From contig CAMWRL010000085.1 of assembly GCA_947176685.1 (NCBI GenBank), forward strand, positions 1 through 7,537: a DNA stretch of 7,537 nucleotides, in the 5' to 3' direction. Within the stretch, counting starts at the first letter, position 1; each line of letters begins with the position of its first letter. Source of the stretch: an uncultured Ruminococcus sp. GTDB lineage: Bacteria > Bacillota > Clostridia > Oscillospirales > Ruminococcaceae. Shown here piece after piece: positions 1 through 6,248 of the stretch. Position numbers and translations under genes: made by a program. The notes beneath the pieces are model-generated. The model saw only the letters and a list, made by a program, of their open reading frames with translations. It ran no database searches and was not told where the DNA came from.

Positions 1-176
1 TTTTCTTTGCCTATGCGGTCACGCAGAAATCTTGCATAAGTATCGGCAAATACAAACATTCCGCCGACATGTCCGAAATGCAGTTCCTTGTTGCCGTAGG
101 GCATACCGCCCGTTATAACCGCACGTTTCGGAAACTCCGGACGTGGTATCACAAAATCCTTTTTCTTATCTGACAT
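1..176 (-). CDS. Methionyl-tRNA-synthetase-like class I aminoacyl-tRNA ligase, N-terminal 58 codons (cut by window edge)
   Basis: Only the start of the gene is in the window; it continues past base 1. The reading frame opens with ATG at 176-174. Residues 21-27 read ITGGMPY and residues 33-36 read HFGH, the first nucleotide-binding signature (HIGH motif) of class I aminoacyl-tRNA synthetases. The following GGMFVFADTYARFLRDR stretch matches the first helices of the Rossmann fold in methionyl-tRNA synthetases. Such an enzyme would charge tRNA with an amino acid, most likely methionine, in the cytoplasm. The start is supported by a GAGGT ribosome binding site (minus strand, about 188-184) that overlaps the gltX stop codon. 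With 10 bases or fewer between the genes, it is very probably cotranscribed with gltX. The motif differs from the usual MetRS form (PxYYxxGxxHxGH), so this could be a divergent paralogue rather than the main MetRS. The KMSKS, zinc and anticodon-binding parts lie outside the window. Confidence 0.85.
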   Translation of the reverse strand, partial: MSDKKKDFVIPRPEFPKRAVITGGMPYGNKELHFGHVGGMFVFADTYARFLRDRIGKE

Positions 177-186
177 ATAAATTACC

Positions 187-1824
187 TCATATCCATTTTT
201 CAAGTCTTTTTCTGACTATATCCTCACCGAGTACCTGACTTACTTCCCAGATGTCGGGAGCGTTTGCACGCCCTGTAAGCGCAATCCTCAGCATATTCGT
301 AATATTTACAATACTTCCTTTGTACTGGTCGGGGTTTTTCTTGAAATCTTTCGGCTTTACTGCAAATCCCAAATCCTGCGTAATTTCCTTTACTTTCGCA
401 AACCATTCCGATGACCCGTCTGAATGGTTGTACGTTTCAAGGTAGCGTGCAAAGAATAATTTCCTTGTCTGGTCATCGCATTCTACCGACATATCGTCCT
501 CAAACTTAAACGTCTCATCATACCAGAAGCTCATAAAATCACAAGCCTGTTTCCAAGTTTCAAGGTCTTTACGGGGCTTGTTTCCGCCCTTGCCGACATT
601 GAGAGCAGATAACGTTCTTTTGGGGTACTTCTGAATCAGTTCCGCAAAATCCCCGTTATATTTCACGCACCATTCAAGCCACTTTTCATAAACCTGCTCC
701 GCACTCATACGGCAGATTACGTTCTTTGAGATGTCACGGAGCTTGTCAAGGTCAACCAATGCTCCGGATATACTCATTTTTTCCAGAGTATACGGAAATT
801 CCCTGTAGTCCGTATCGGGATTTGCGATTCTCCACTCCTCAAAGTTGGAGTTAAGCAAAGTCAATAACAATTCCCATACAGCATCGTTTGAAATACCCTC
901 CTGCTGATAGTACGATAATGCAAGTTCGGGGTCTTTTCTCTTTGAAAGCTTTCGTTTACTTTCGCCGTCCATTTTCATAAGGGTTGCGGTATGACAGTAA
1001 ACAGGCTGTTTCCAGTCCAGAGCATTGAACATTTCAACGTGCATAGGCAGTGACGATAACCACTCCTCACCTCTTATAACGTGGGTTGAGTGCATAAAAT
1101 GGTCGTCTATAACGTGGGCGAAATGATATGTCGGAATACCGTCACTCTTGAGAAGCACGAAGTCCATATTATTGCGGGGCATTTCAAGCCTGCCACGAAC
1201 AGCGTCTTCAACGGTTATATATTCGTCCGTTTCCTCGCCCATATAACGCAATACCCACGGTTTTCCCGAAGCTATATTCTCCTCAATCTGCTCGATTGCA
1301 AGACTTCTGCTTTTTTCGGCGTACTTTCCGTAGATTCCGGTATTTTCCTTATTGGCTGTCTGCTGTTCACGGATAGCTTCAAGTTCCTCTGCTGTCAGGA
1401 AACACGGATATGCTTTTCCCTGCTGTACAAGGTACTTTGCAAACACCTGATATATATTTTTCCTCTGCCTCTGGCGGTACGGAGCATATGCACCGTTATC
1501 GCCGTCAGAAGTCGCACCCTCGTCAAACTCCACGCCGAAATATCCCATAGCATTTATGAGAGTTTCAACAGCACCTTTAACTTCACGTTTCTGGTCTGTG
1601 TCCTCAATGCGAAGATAGAAAACACCGCCCGACTGGCGCGCAAGTCTTTCTGCAATAATAGCGTTGTAAAGGTTTCCAAGATGTACAAATCCCGTGGGGC
1701 TTGGTCCTATACGTGTAACACAAGCACCGTCCGGAAGATTTCTGTCAGGGAAACGCTTTATAATATCTTCCGGAGTTTCCTTTATGTCCGGAAAAAGAAT
1801 TTCTGCAAGCTGGTTATAATCCAT
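187..1824 (-). CDS. gltX: Glutamate--tRNA ligase (GluRS), long clostridial form
   Basis: Complete 545-residue class I aminoacyl-tRNA synthetase that attaches glutamate to tRNA-Glu in the cytoplasm. The ATP-binding signature is TRIGPSPTGFVHLGN at residues 37-51 (HIGH motif as HLGN), followed by the GluRS hallmark YLRIEDTD at 70-77. PTYHFAHVIDDH at 231-242 and RGEEW at 251-255 are conserved catalytic-domain segments. KLSKR at 292-296 is the KMSKS loop, and the remainder is the helical anticodon-binding half. It is longer than the usual 470-490 residues, as in other clostridial GluRS proteins of about 550 residues. The cysteine-rich zinc insert of the E. coli enzyme is not visible. The ATG at 1824-1822 has an AAGGA site 11 bases upstream (1840-1836) and an extended -10 promoter. 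The leader is only about 29 bases, so there is no room for a T-box. In organisms with GatCAB such enzymes often also charge tRNA-Gln, but that cannot be judged here. Confidence 0.97.
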   Translation of the reverse strand: MDYNQLAEILFPDIKETPEDIIKRFPDRNLPDGACVTRIGPSPTGFVHLGNLYNAIIAERLARQSGGVFYLRIEDTDQKREVKGAVETLINAMGYFGVEFDEGATSDGDNGAYAPYRQRQRKNIYQVFAKYLVQQGKAYPCFLTAEELEAIREQQTANKENTGIYGKYAEKSRSLAIEQIEENIASGKPWVLRYMGEETDEYITVEDAVRGRLEMPRNNMDFVLLKSDGIPTYHFAHVIDDHFMHSTHVIRGEEWLSSLPMHVEMFNALDWKQPVYCHTATLMKMDGESKRKLSKRKDPELALSYYQQEGISNDAVWELLLTLLNSNFEEWRIANPDTDYREFPYTLEKMSISGALVDLDKLRDISKNVICRMSAEQVYEKWLEWCVKYNGDFAELIQKYPKRTLSALNVGKGGNKPRKDLETWKQACDFMSFWYDETFKFEDDMSVECDDQTRKLFFARYLETYNHSDGSSEWFAKVKEITQDLGFAVKPKDFKKNPDQYKGSIVNITNMLRIALTGRANAPDIWEVSQVLGEDIVRKRLEKWI

Positions 1825-1859
1825 TTTGAAATCAGTCCTTTTTTTTAATTTTCATTTAA

Positions 1860-1888
1860 AGTATAACACATCAGAAATTATTTGTCAA
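1860..1888 (-). promoter_or_regulatory. Vegetative (sigma-A type) promoter of gltX
   Basis: Read on the minus strand, TTGACA lies at 1888-1883 and TATACT at 1865-1860 with an exact 17-base spacer. The spacer ends in TGT, giving an extended -10 (TGTTATACT). The predicted start is near 1853, about 29 bases before the gltX ATG. It stands back to back with the promoter of the rightward operon, with 23 bases between the two -35 boxes. Confidence 0.85.
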
Positions 1889-1911
1889 CAACCGCATTTC
1901 TGCAAAAAAAG

Positions 1912-1940
1912 TGGACAAAAATATAATTATGTGATATAAT
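1912..1940 (+). promoter_or_regulatory. Vegetative promoter of the peptidase/acetyltransferase/PLP-enzyme operon
   Basis: TGGACA at 1912-1917 (one mismatch from TTGACA) and a perfect TATAAT at 1935-1940 are separated by 17 bases. TG at 1932-1933 makes an extended -10 (TGATATAAT). Transcription should start near 1947, leaving a leader of about 41 bases before the ATG at 1988. No riboswitch-sized leader or attenuator is present. Confidence 0.85.
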
Positions 1941-1987
1941 AAGAGTATGCGACAAAAATTCATAATAATGAAAGGAAATTGTTTTGT

Positions 1988-2998
1988 ATGGATATTAAAA
2001 ATACTCTTTTTGAGTTGTCGGAAATGTCAGGGGCTTCAGGAAATGAAGCAAGTATTTGCGTAAAGTCTCTGGACATACTCCGGAAATACTGTTGCGAAGC
2101 AAAAATCGTAAACGGTAATGTTATCGGACGTTTCGGGGAATTTCGGGAAGACCTGCCGTCACTGGTACTTGACGCACATATTGACCAGATTGGAATGATT
2201 GTTACTTATATAACAGACGACGGTTTTATAAAAGTCGGAAATCTTGGCGGTATTGACCGCCGTTTACTGCCTGCACAACCTGTCACTGTACACGGCAGGA
2301 AAGACATCAAGGGTGTAATATGTTCAGTTCCTCCGCACCTCTCGGACGGCGGAAACAACGTCCCGACTTTTGACGACATATCAATCGACACCGGACTTTC
2401 AAGAGCTGAATTGGAAAATATAGTTTCATTGGGCGATACGGTGACTTTTGACGTAAAGTGTCGTGAACTACTCAACAGCCGTGTAACCGGCGGAGCATTT
2501 GACGACCGCAGCGGAATGACTGCTATTATGTATGCCCTTGAACTTCTTCAGAACCAGAAAACCAGATATAACGTAACTGTTATATTTTCGGCACAGGAAG
2601 AACTCGGCGAACGTGGCGCAAAAATCGGAGCGTTTGAAATAAACCCCGATATTGCAATTGCAGTTGATGTAAGCTTTGCATATGCTCAGGGTGAGGACGA
2701 AATGAAATGCGGTTATCTTGGCAAGGGCGCAATGATTGGCGTATCTCCGTCACTGTCAAGGGAAATTTCCGACAGTCTCATAAGTACCGCAAAGAAAAAT
2801 AACATTCCGTATCAGATTGAAGTAATGAACGGTCTTACTTCAACAAACGCCGACCAGTATTCAGTAAGCCGTGACGGTTCAAAAGCCTGTACGGTATCAA
2901 TTCCACTGAGGAATATGCATACTCCGGTTGAAGTCATTGACATAAAAGATATAGAATTTACCGGAAAGCTTCTTGCGGAATTTATAAAGGAGGTTTGA
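1988..2998 (+). CDS. M42-family metallo-aminopeptidase, first of a tandem pair
   Basis: A 336-residue cytoplasmic peptidase of the M42 (TET aminopeptidase/glutamyl aminopeptidase) family, which removes N-terminal residues from short peptides using two metal ions. Expected metal and catalytic residues are all visible: His64 and Asp66 (AHIDQIG), Asp172 (FDDR, bridging aspartate), Glu204-Glu205 (AQEELGERGA, general base plus ligand), Asp227 (AVDVSF) and His311 (NMHTPVEV). Length is typical (330-360). The position after Asp66 is Gln where many relatives, and the next gene, have Glu. A TTG at 1979 would add three residues, but the AGGA site at 1973-1976 would then be only 2 bases away, so ATG at 1988 (11-base spacing) is preferred. 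First gene of the operon, directly behind its promoter. M42 enzymes form dodecameric tetrahedra, so this one may assemble with itself or its neighbour. Substrate preference cannot be read from sequence. Confidence 0.93.
   Translation: MDIKNTLFELSEMSGASGNEASICVKSLDILRKYCCEAKIVNGNVIGRFGEFREDLPSLVLDAHIDQIGMIVTYITDDGFIKVGNLGGIDRRLLPAQPVTVHGRKDIKGVICSVPPHLSDGGNNVPTFDDISIDTGLSRAELENIVSLGDTVTFDVKCRELLNSRVTGGAFDDRSGMTAIMYALELLQNQKTRYNVTVIFSAQEELGERGAKIGAFEINPDIAIAVDVSFAYAQGEDEMKCGYLGKGAMIGVSPSLSREISDSLISTAKKNNIPYQIEVMNGLTSTNADQYSVSRDGSKACTVSIPLRNMHTPVEVIDIKDIEFTGKLLAEFIKEV
2986..2994 (+). promoter_or_regulatory. Consensus ribosome binding site of the second M42 gene
   Basis: AAAGGAGGT, essentially the full anti-16S complement, lies inside the last codons of the first peptidase gene and 7 bases before the ATG at 3002. 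It is much stronger than the AGGA-type sites of the first peptidase and of the two genes that follow, so this cistron may be translated more efficiently than the others on the same message. Confidence 0.85.
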
Positions 2999-3001
2999 TT
3001 T

Positions 3002-4018
3002 ATGAATGATTTACTGAAAGAACTTTGTCTGATTAACAGTATTTCCGGAGACGAATCGGCAGTACGTGAAGTTATAATCTCAAAAATAAAGGACTTCTGC
3101 AAATACAAGGTTGACCCTCTGGGAAACCTTATATGTTTCTGCAAAGGCAGAAAGACTTCTGATAAAAAATTAATGATTTGCGCCCATATGGACGAAGTGG
3201 GATTTATAGTTACCGGAATACGTCCGGACGGTACACTTGCTTTTGATATGGTCGGGGGCGTTGATGCTTCTGTAACTATCGGCAGACAGGTGACTGTCGG
3301 TAAAAATCATCTTCACGGAGTTGTCGGTGCAACTGCCGTCCACAACCTCTCAAAGGAACAGCGTGAAAAGTTTCCGGAAATGAAAAGCCTTTATATTGAT
3401 ATCGGCGCAGACAACAGTGAAGATGCTGAAAAGTATATTTCACTCGGAGACTGCATATACTTCGATTCGGAGTTTACAGAATCGGGAAACCACATAAAGT
3501 CAAAAGCCATTGACGACAGGGCAGGCTGCGCAATGATGATACGTCTTATTCAGGAACAGCCCGAATACGATACATATTTTGTCTTCAACGTACAGGAAGA
3601 AATCGGATTAAGAGGGTCAAGAGTGTCAGCATTTTCCGTACAGCCGGACTTTGCAATAGTACTTGAAGCCACAACAGCGTCCGATATTGACGGGGTGTCC
3701 GGCAACAAGAAAGTTTGTTCGCTCGGTGACGGTGCTGTAGTGTCTTTTATGGACAGAAGCACAGTTTACGACAAAGAGTTATATAAACTTGCCTTTGAAA
3801 TTGCCCGTGAAAATAACCTCCCCTGTCAAACAAAGACTATGATTGCAGGCGGCAACGATGCCGGAGCTATACACGTTTCCGGAAAGGGTATCCGTACTAT
3901 TGCGGTTTCCGTGCCGTGCAGATATCTGCATTCCGCATCTTGCGTAATAAGTCCGGAAGATTTTGAAAATTCATATGTCCTTGTCAGAAACCTCGCCGAA
4001 AGGATTCATAAACTATGA
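3002..4018 (+). CDS. M42-family metallo-aminopeptidase, second of the tandem pair
   Basis: A 338-residue M42 peptidase, clearly homologous to the preceding gene but diverged. The dinuclear metal site is complete: His62 and Asp64 (AHMDEVGF), Asp171 (AIDDRAG), Glu199-Glu200 (VQEEIGLRGS), Glu222 (VLEATTASD) and His310 (YLHSASCV). The fourth ligand is Glu where the upstream paralogue has Asp; both acids occur at this place in the wider M28/M42 superfamily, so activity is expected. The substrate-side loop before the C-terminal helix is GGNDAGAI here against TSTNADQYS upstream, suggesting different peptide specificity. The gene starts three bases after the stop of the first peptidase and its TGA overlaps the next ATG (ATGA), so it sits firmly inside the operon. 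Cytoplasmic, with no signal peptide. Annotation as an endoglucanase, sometimes given to this family, is not supported by the motifs. Confidence 0.93.
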   Translation: MNDLLKELCLINSISGDESAVREVIISKIKDFCKYKVDPLGNLICFCKGRKTSDKKLMICAHMDEVGFIVTGIRPDGTLAFDMVGGVDASVTIGRQVTVGKNHLHGVVGATAVHNLSKEQREKFPEMKSLYIDIGADNSEDAEKYISLGDCIYFDSEFTESGNHIKSKAIDDRAGCAMMIRLIQEQPEYDTYFVFNVQEEIGLRGSRVSAFSVQPDFAIVLEATTASDIDGVSGNKKVCSLGDGAVVSFMDRSTVYDKELYKLAFEIARENNLPCQTKTMIAGGNDAGAIHVSGKGIRTIAVSVPCRYLHSASCVISPEDFENSYVLVRNLAERIHKL

Positions 4019-4815
4019 TAAAGCTTATTGAACAGGAAAACGAATTTGACAGGGAGCTTCTTCTGAAAACGCTGTCCGGACGTAAAATGCTTGCATACCT
4101 GAAAGCTTACGGGACAGGTTATGACTTCTGTCGGTTTTACAGGATTTCCGGTGACAACGGTACGGGTTTTATGTTTATGATAAACTCCACTCTTATTATC
4201 TGCGCTGACGATAATTTACAGACTGATGACGAAATAAACCTTTTTGTCAGTATGAACCTTCCTTTCAGAATTGAAGGCTCACAACATATTTTAAGAAATA
4301 TTAAAATTCCTGAACATTATCAGCAGCTTAACCGTACTATATTTGAGCTTGTGTCCGATGGAAAACCCCTTGAATCAATTGAGGAGTTCGTGGACTTCAA
4401 TCCACATCTGCCGGACGTTTATAAAATCCTCAGCGAGGGTTTCCCGAATATCGCCGATTTCTCACTATGGTATACCGACACTTCCCATAGATGCCGTCAC
4501 GGTATCAGCCGGACTTTTACCTACAGAAACTCAACAACTGCCTCCGCTATATTCAACATTGAGGGAGTAGTTTTAATAGGACAAGTCGCTACTACAGAAT
4601 CCGCAAGGGGTCGGGGTTATGCAAGGGAGTTTCTTAAATGGCTGGCTGGATTCTTCAACGGTCTTGACAAAAAAGCCTATCTTATGGCTCTGGACGTAAG
4701 AGTAAGCTTTTACCGTGAAATTGGTTTCCGTGAAGTAGAACACGAAATAGTCCTTGAACGTATTGACATTGAAAAAGAAAGTTTAATGAAAGGAAAACTT
4801 ACCAATGAACACTAA
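4015..4815 (+). CDS. GNAT-family N-acetyltransferase with a long N-terminal domain
   Basis: A 266-residue protein whose C-terminal half carries the acetyl-CoA binding core of GNAT enzymes. VVLIGQVATTES at about 185-196 is the central strand, ARGRGYA at 197-203 is the R/QxxGxG/A pyrophosphate loop, and FYREIGFREV at 232-241 is the typical last core motif. Residues 1 to about 150 are acidic and not recognised as a named domain; they may be a degenerate second GNAT fold. The substrate (amine, peptide N-terminus or amino acid) cannot be predicted. The ATG overlaps the stop of the second peptidase gene by four bases (ATGA), with an AAAGGA site 10 bases upstream, and its last eleven bases overlap the next gene. 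Both overlaps imply translational coupling and a role linked to the peptidases, perhaps modifying released amino acids or peptides, though that is inference. Confidence 0.85.
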   Translation: MIKLIEQENEFDRELLLKTLSGRKMLAYLKAYGTGYDFCRFYRISGDNGTGFMFMINSTLIICADDNLQTDDEINLFVSMNLPFRIEGSQHILRNIKIPEHYQQLNRTIFELVSDGKPLESIEEFVDFNPHLPDVYKILSEGFPNIADFSLWYTDTSHRCRHGISRTFTYRNSTTASAIFNIEGVVLIGQVATTESARGRGYAREFLKWLAGFFNGLDKKAYLMALDVRVSFYREIGFREVEHEIVLERIDIEKESLMKGKLTNEH

Positions 4816-6088
4816 ATTGAATGATATATATAATTTTGACGACAGACTGCTGTCTCTTGCCGAACAGGCTGAAAGAAACTGTACAGAAGCATTCCGTCGT
4901 ATTGACGAAACAGCCGAATACAACGGTGCAAAAGTCCTGAAAGCCTTTTCTGACAACCGTGTAAGCGAACCTTGTTTCTATGGGTCTACGGGTTACGGTT
5001 ACGGAGATATTGGACGGGACGTTATTGACAAGGTTTTTGCGCAGGTTCTCGGCACGGAAGACGCTCTTGTAAGATTCAATTTCGTTTCCGGTACTCACGC
5101 ACTTTCAACGGCTCTTTTCGGCGTTCTGCGCACGGGTGACAAAATAGTTTCCATTACCGGAAAACCTTATGACACTCTTGAGGAGGTTATAGGAATCTCC
5201 GGACAAAAAGGCAACGGGTCACTTATGGACTACGGGGTTGAATACGGTCAGGTGGACTTGCTTCCTGATGGCACTCCTGACTATGACGGTATCGAAAAAG
5301 CCGTACAGGGCGCAAAAATCGCTTATATACAGCGGTCAAGAGGGTACTCGCTCAGACCCGCATTTACAGTGAACGATATTGAAAAAATGATTGCCGCCAC
5401 TAAAAAAGGCAATCCGGACATTATAATAATGGTTGACAACTGCTACGGAGAATTTGTCGAAACAAAAGAACCGTCGCAGGTCGGTGCGGATATAATAATA
5501 GGCTCTCTCATCAAGAACGCCGGAGGCGGTATCGCCCGTACAGGCGGATATATCGCAGGACGTACAGACCTTGTTGAATTATGTTCATACCGTCTGACAT
5601 GCGTGGGTATGGGTAAGGAAGTTGGCTGTACTCTCGGTATGAACCGTGAAATTTTACTGGGACTTTTCTTTGCGCCGGACGTTGTATCAAATGCAATAAA
5701 AACCTCAGCTTTTGCAGGCGAACTTTTCACAATGCTTGGTTTTGAATGCTCCCCCCGAAAAGACGACAGCAGAGGCGACATAATAACAGCCGTAAAGCTC
5801 GGAAACGAAAAACTTCTTACAGCATTCTGCTGCGGTATTCAGAAAGGTTCAGCGATAGATTCGTTCGTGAGTCCGGAAGCGTGGGATATGCCCGGATATT
5901 CCGATAAAGTCATAATGGCTGCTGGTGCTTTCACAAACGGCGCATCTATTGAACTTTCGGCTGATGCTCCTGTCCGTGAACCGTTTGCGGTATGGATGCA
6001 GGGAGGTATTACTTACACAAGCGGTAAAATCGGTGTTATGCTTGCGGCTCAGGAAATGCTTGACAATGGTCTTATCCGACTGACATAA
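4805..6088 (+). CDS. Methionine gamma-lyase-like PLP-dependent protein (YnbB / 'aluminium resistance' family)
   Basis: A 427-residue protein of the fold-type I PLP family related to Bacillus subtilis YnbB, often labelled methionine gamma-lyase-like or aluminium resistance protein. FYGSTGYGYGDIGRD at 58-72 is a family hallmark. FVSGTHAL at 93-100 is the cofactor phosphate-binding turn, VDNCYGEF at 210-217 holds Asp211 that should contact the pyridine nitrogen, and GSLIKNAGGG at 233-242 supplies Lys237 as the likely Schiff-base lysine. The C-terminal domain is complete and the gene ends in a double stop, TAATAA. Members resemble cystathionine lyases, and a carbon-sulfur lyase reaction is plausible, but the physiological substrate is not established to my knowledge; the metal-resistance name is historical. 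Start ATG at 4805 has AAAGGA 10 bases upstream and lies inside the end of the acetyltransferase gene. Last gene of the operon. Confidence 0.93.
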   Translation: MNTKLNDIYNFDDRLLSLAEQAERNCTEAFRRIDETAEYNGAKVLKAFSDNRVSEPCFYGSTGYGYGDIGRDVIDKVFAQVLGTEDALVRFNFVSGTHALSTALFGVLRTGDKIVSITGKPYDTLEEVIGISGQKGNGSLMDYGVEYGQVDLLPDGTPDYDGIEKAVQGAKIAYIQRSRGYSLRPAFTVNDIEKMIAATKKGNPDIIIMVDNCYGEFVETKEPSQVGADIIIGSLIKNAGGGIARTGGYIAGRTDLVELCSYRLTCVGMGKEVGCTLGMNREILLGLFFAPDVVSNAIKTSAFAGELFTMLGFECSPRKDDSRGDIITAVKLGNEKLLTAFCCGIQKGSAIDSFVSPEAWDMPGYSDKVIMAAGAFTNGASIELSADAPVREPFAVWMQGGITYTSGKIGVMLAAQEMLDNGLIRLT

Positions 6089-6173
6089 TAAGCCATTTAC
6101 TACAAACAGGTAATAGATTGATTACAATTCAGATACAATTTTCTAAGTTTCATAAATATCAGCTATCCGACAG
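6089..6173. other. Intergenic stretch after the operon, no clear terminator
   Basis: AT-rich sequence with only weak pairing. The best hairpin is GTAAT 6110-6114 with ATTAC 6121-6125, five base pairs around a six-base loop and not followed by a T-run. Nothing else recognisable was found. The operon may therefore read through into the kinase-like gene, or end by a factor-dependent route. Confidence 0.5.
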
Positions 6174-6202
6174 TTGACATTTTGCCGAAATGCTGTTACA
6201 AT
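6174..6202 (+). promoter_or_regulatory. Vegetative promoter of the zinc-ribbon pseudokinase gene
   Basis: A perfect TTGACA at 6174-6179 and TACAAT at 6197-6202 are separated by 17 bases, with TG at 6194-6195 giving an extended -10 (TGTTACAAT). The start should fall near 6209, giving a leader of about 37 bases. This is among the strongest-looking promoters in the window and gives the last gene its own transcription unit. Confidence 0.85.
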
Positions 6203-6230
6203 AAATGTTGGAGCAAATTATTAAAGATAA

Positions 6231-6248
6231 AAAGGAGGAACAGCTTTG
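6231..6248 (+). promoter_or_regulatory. Ribosome binding site that fixes a TTG start
   Basis: AAAGGAGG at 6231-6238 lies 7 bases before TTG at 6246-6248. The first in-frame ATG (6276) is 37 bases from this site and would remove the first Cys-x-x-Cys pair of the zinc ribbon. The TTG is thus the start on both ribosome-site and protein grounds. Confidence 0.88.

Noticed and set aside
1090..1848. 252-codon open frame on the plus strand opposite gltX
   Set aside because: It lies wholly antisense to a clearly conserved gltX apart from its last bases, has no ribosome site, and its translation shows no recognisable domain.
1825..1860. T-box or other riboswitch ahead of gltX
   Set aside because: The leader predicted from the promoter is only about 29 bases, with no T-box sequence, specifier stem or terminator.
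1881..1919. TTTGTC/GACAAA inverted repeat as an operator
   Set aside because: The two halves are the -35 boxes of the divergent promoters, which explains the symmetry.
1979..1987. TTG at 1979 as start of the first M42 peptidase
   Set aside because: Only 2 bases separate it from the AGGA site; ATG at 1988 gives a workable spacing and the usual N-terminus.
3002..4018. Loss of activity in the second M42 peptidase because Glu replaces Asp at the fourth ligand
   Set aside because: Glu is a chemically equivalent ligand at this position in related metallopeptidases and all other ligands and the catalytic Glu199 are present.
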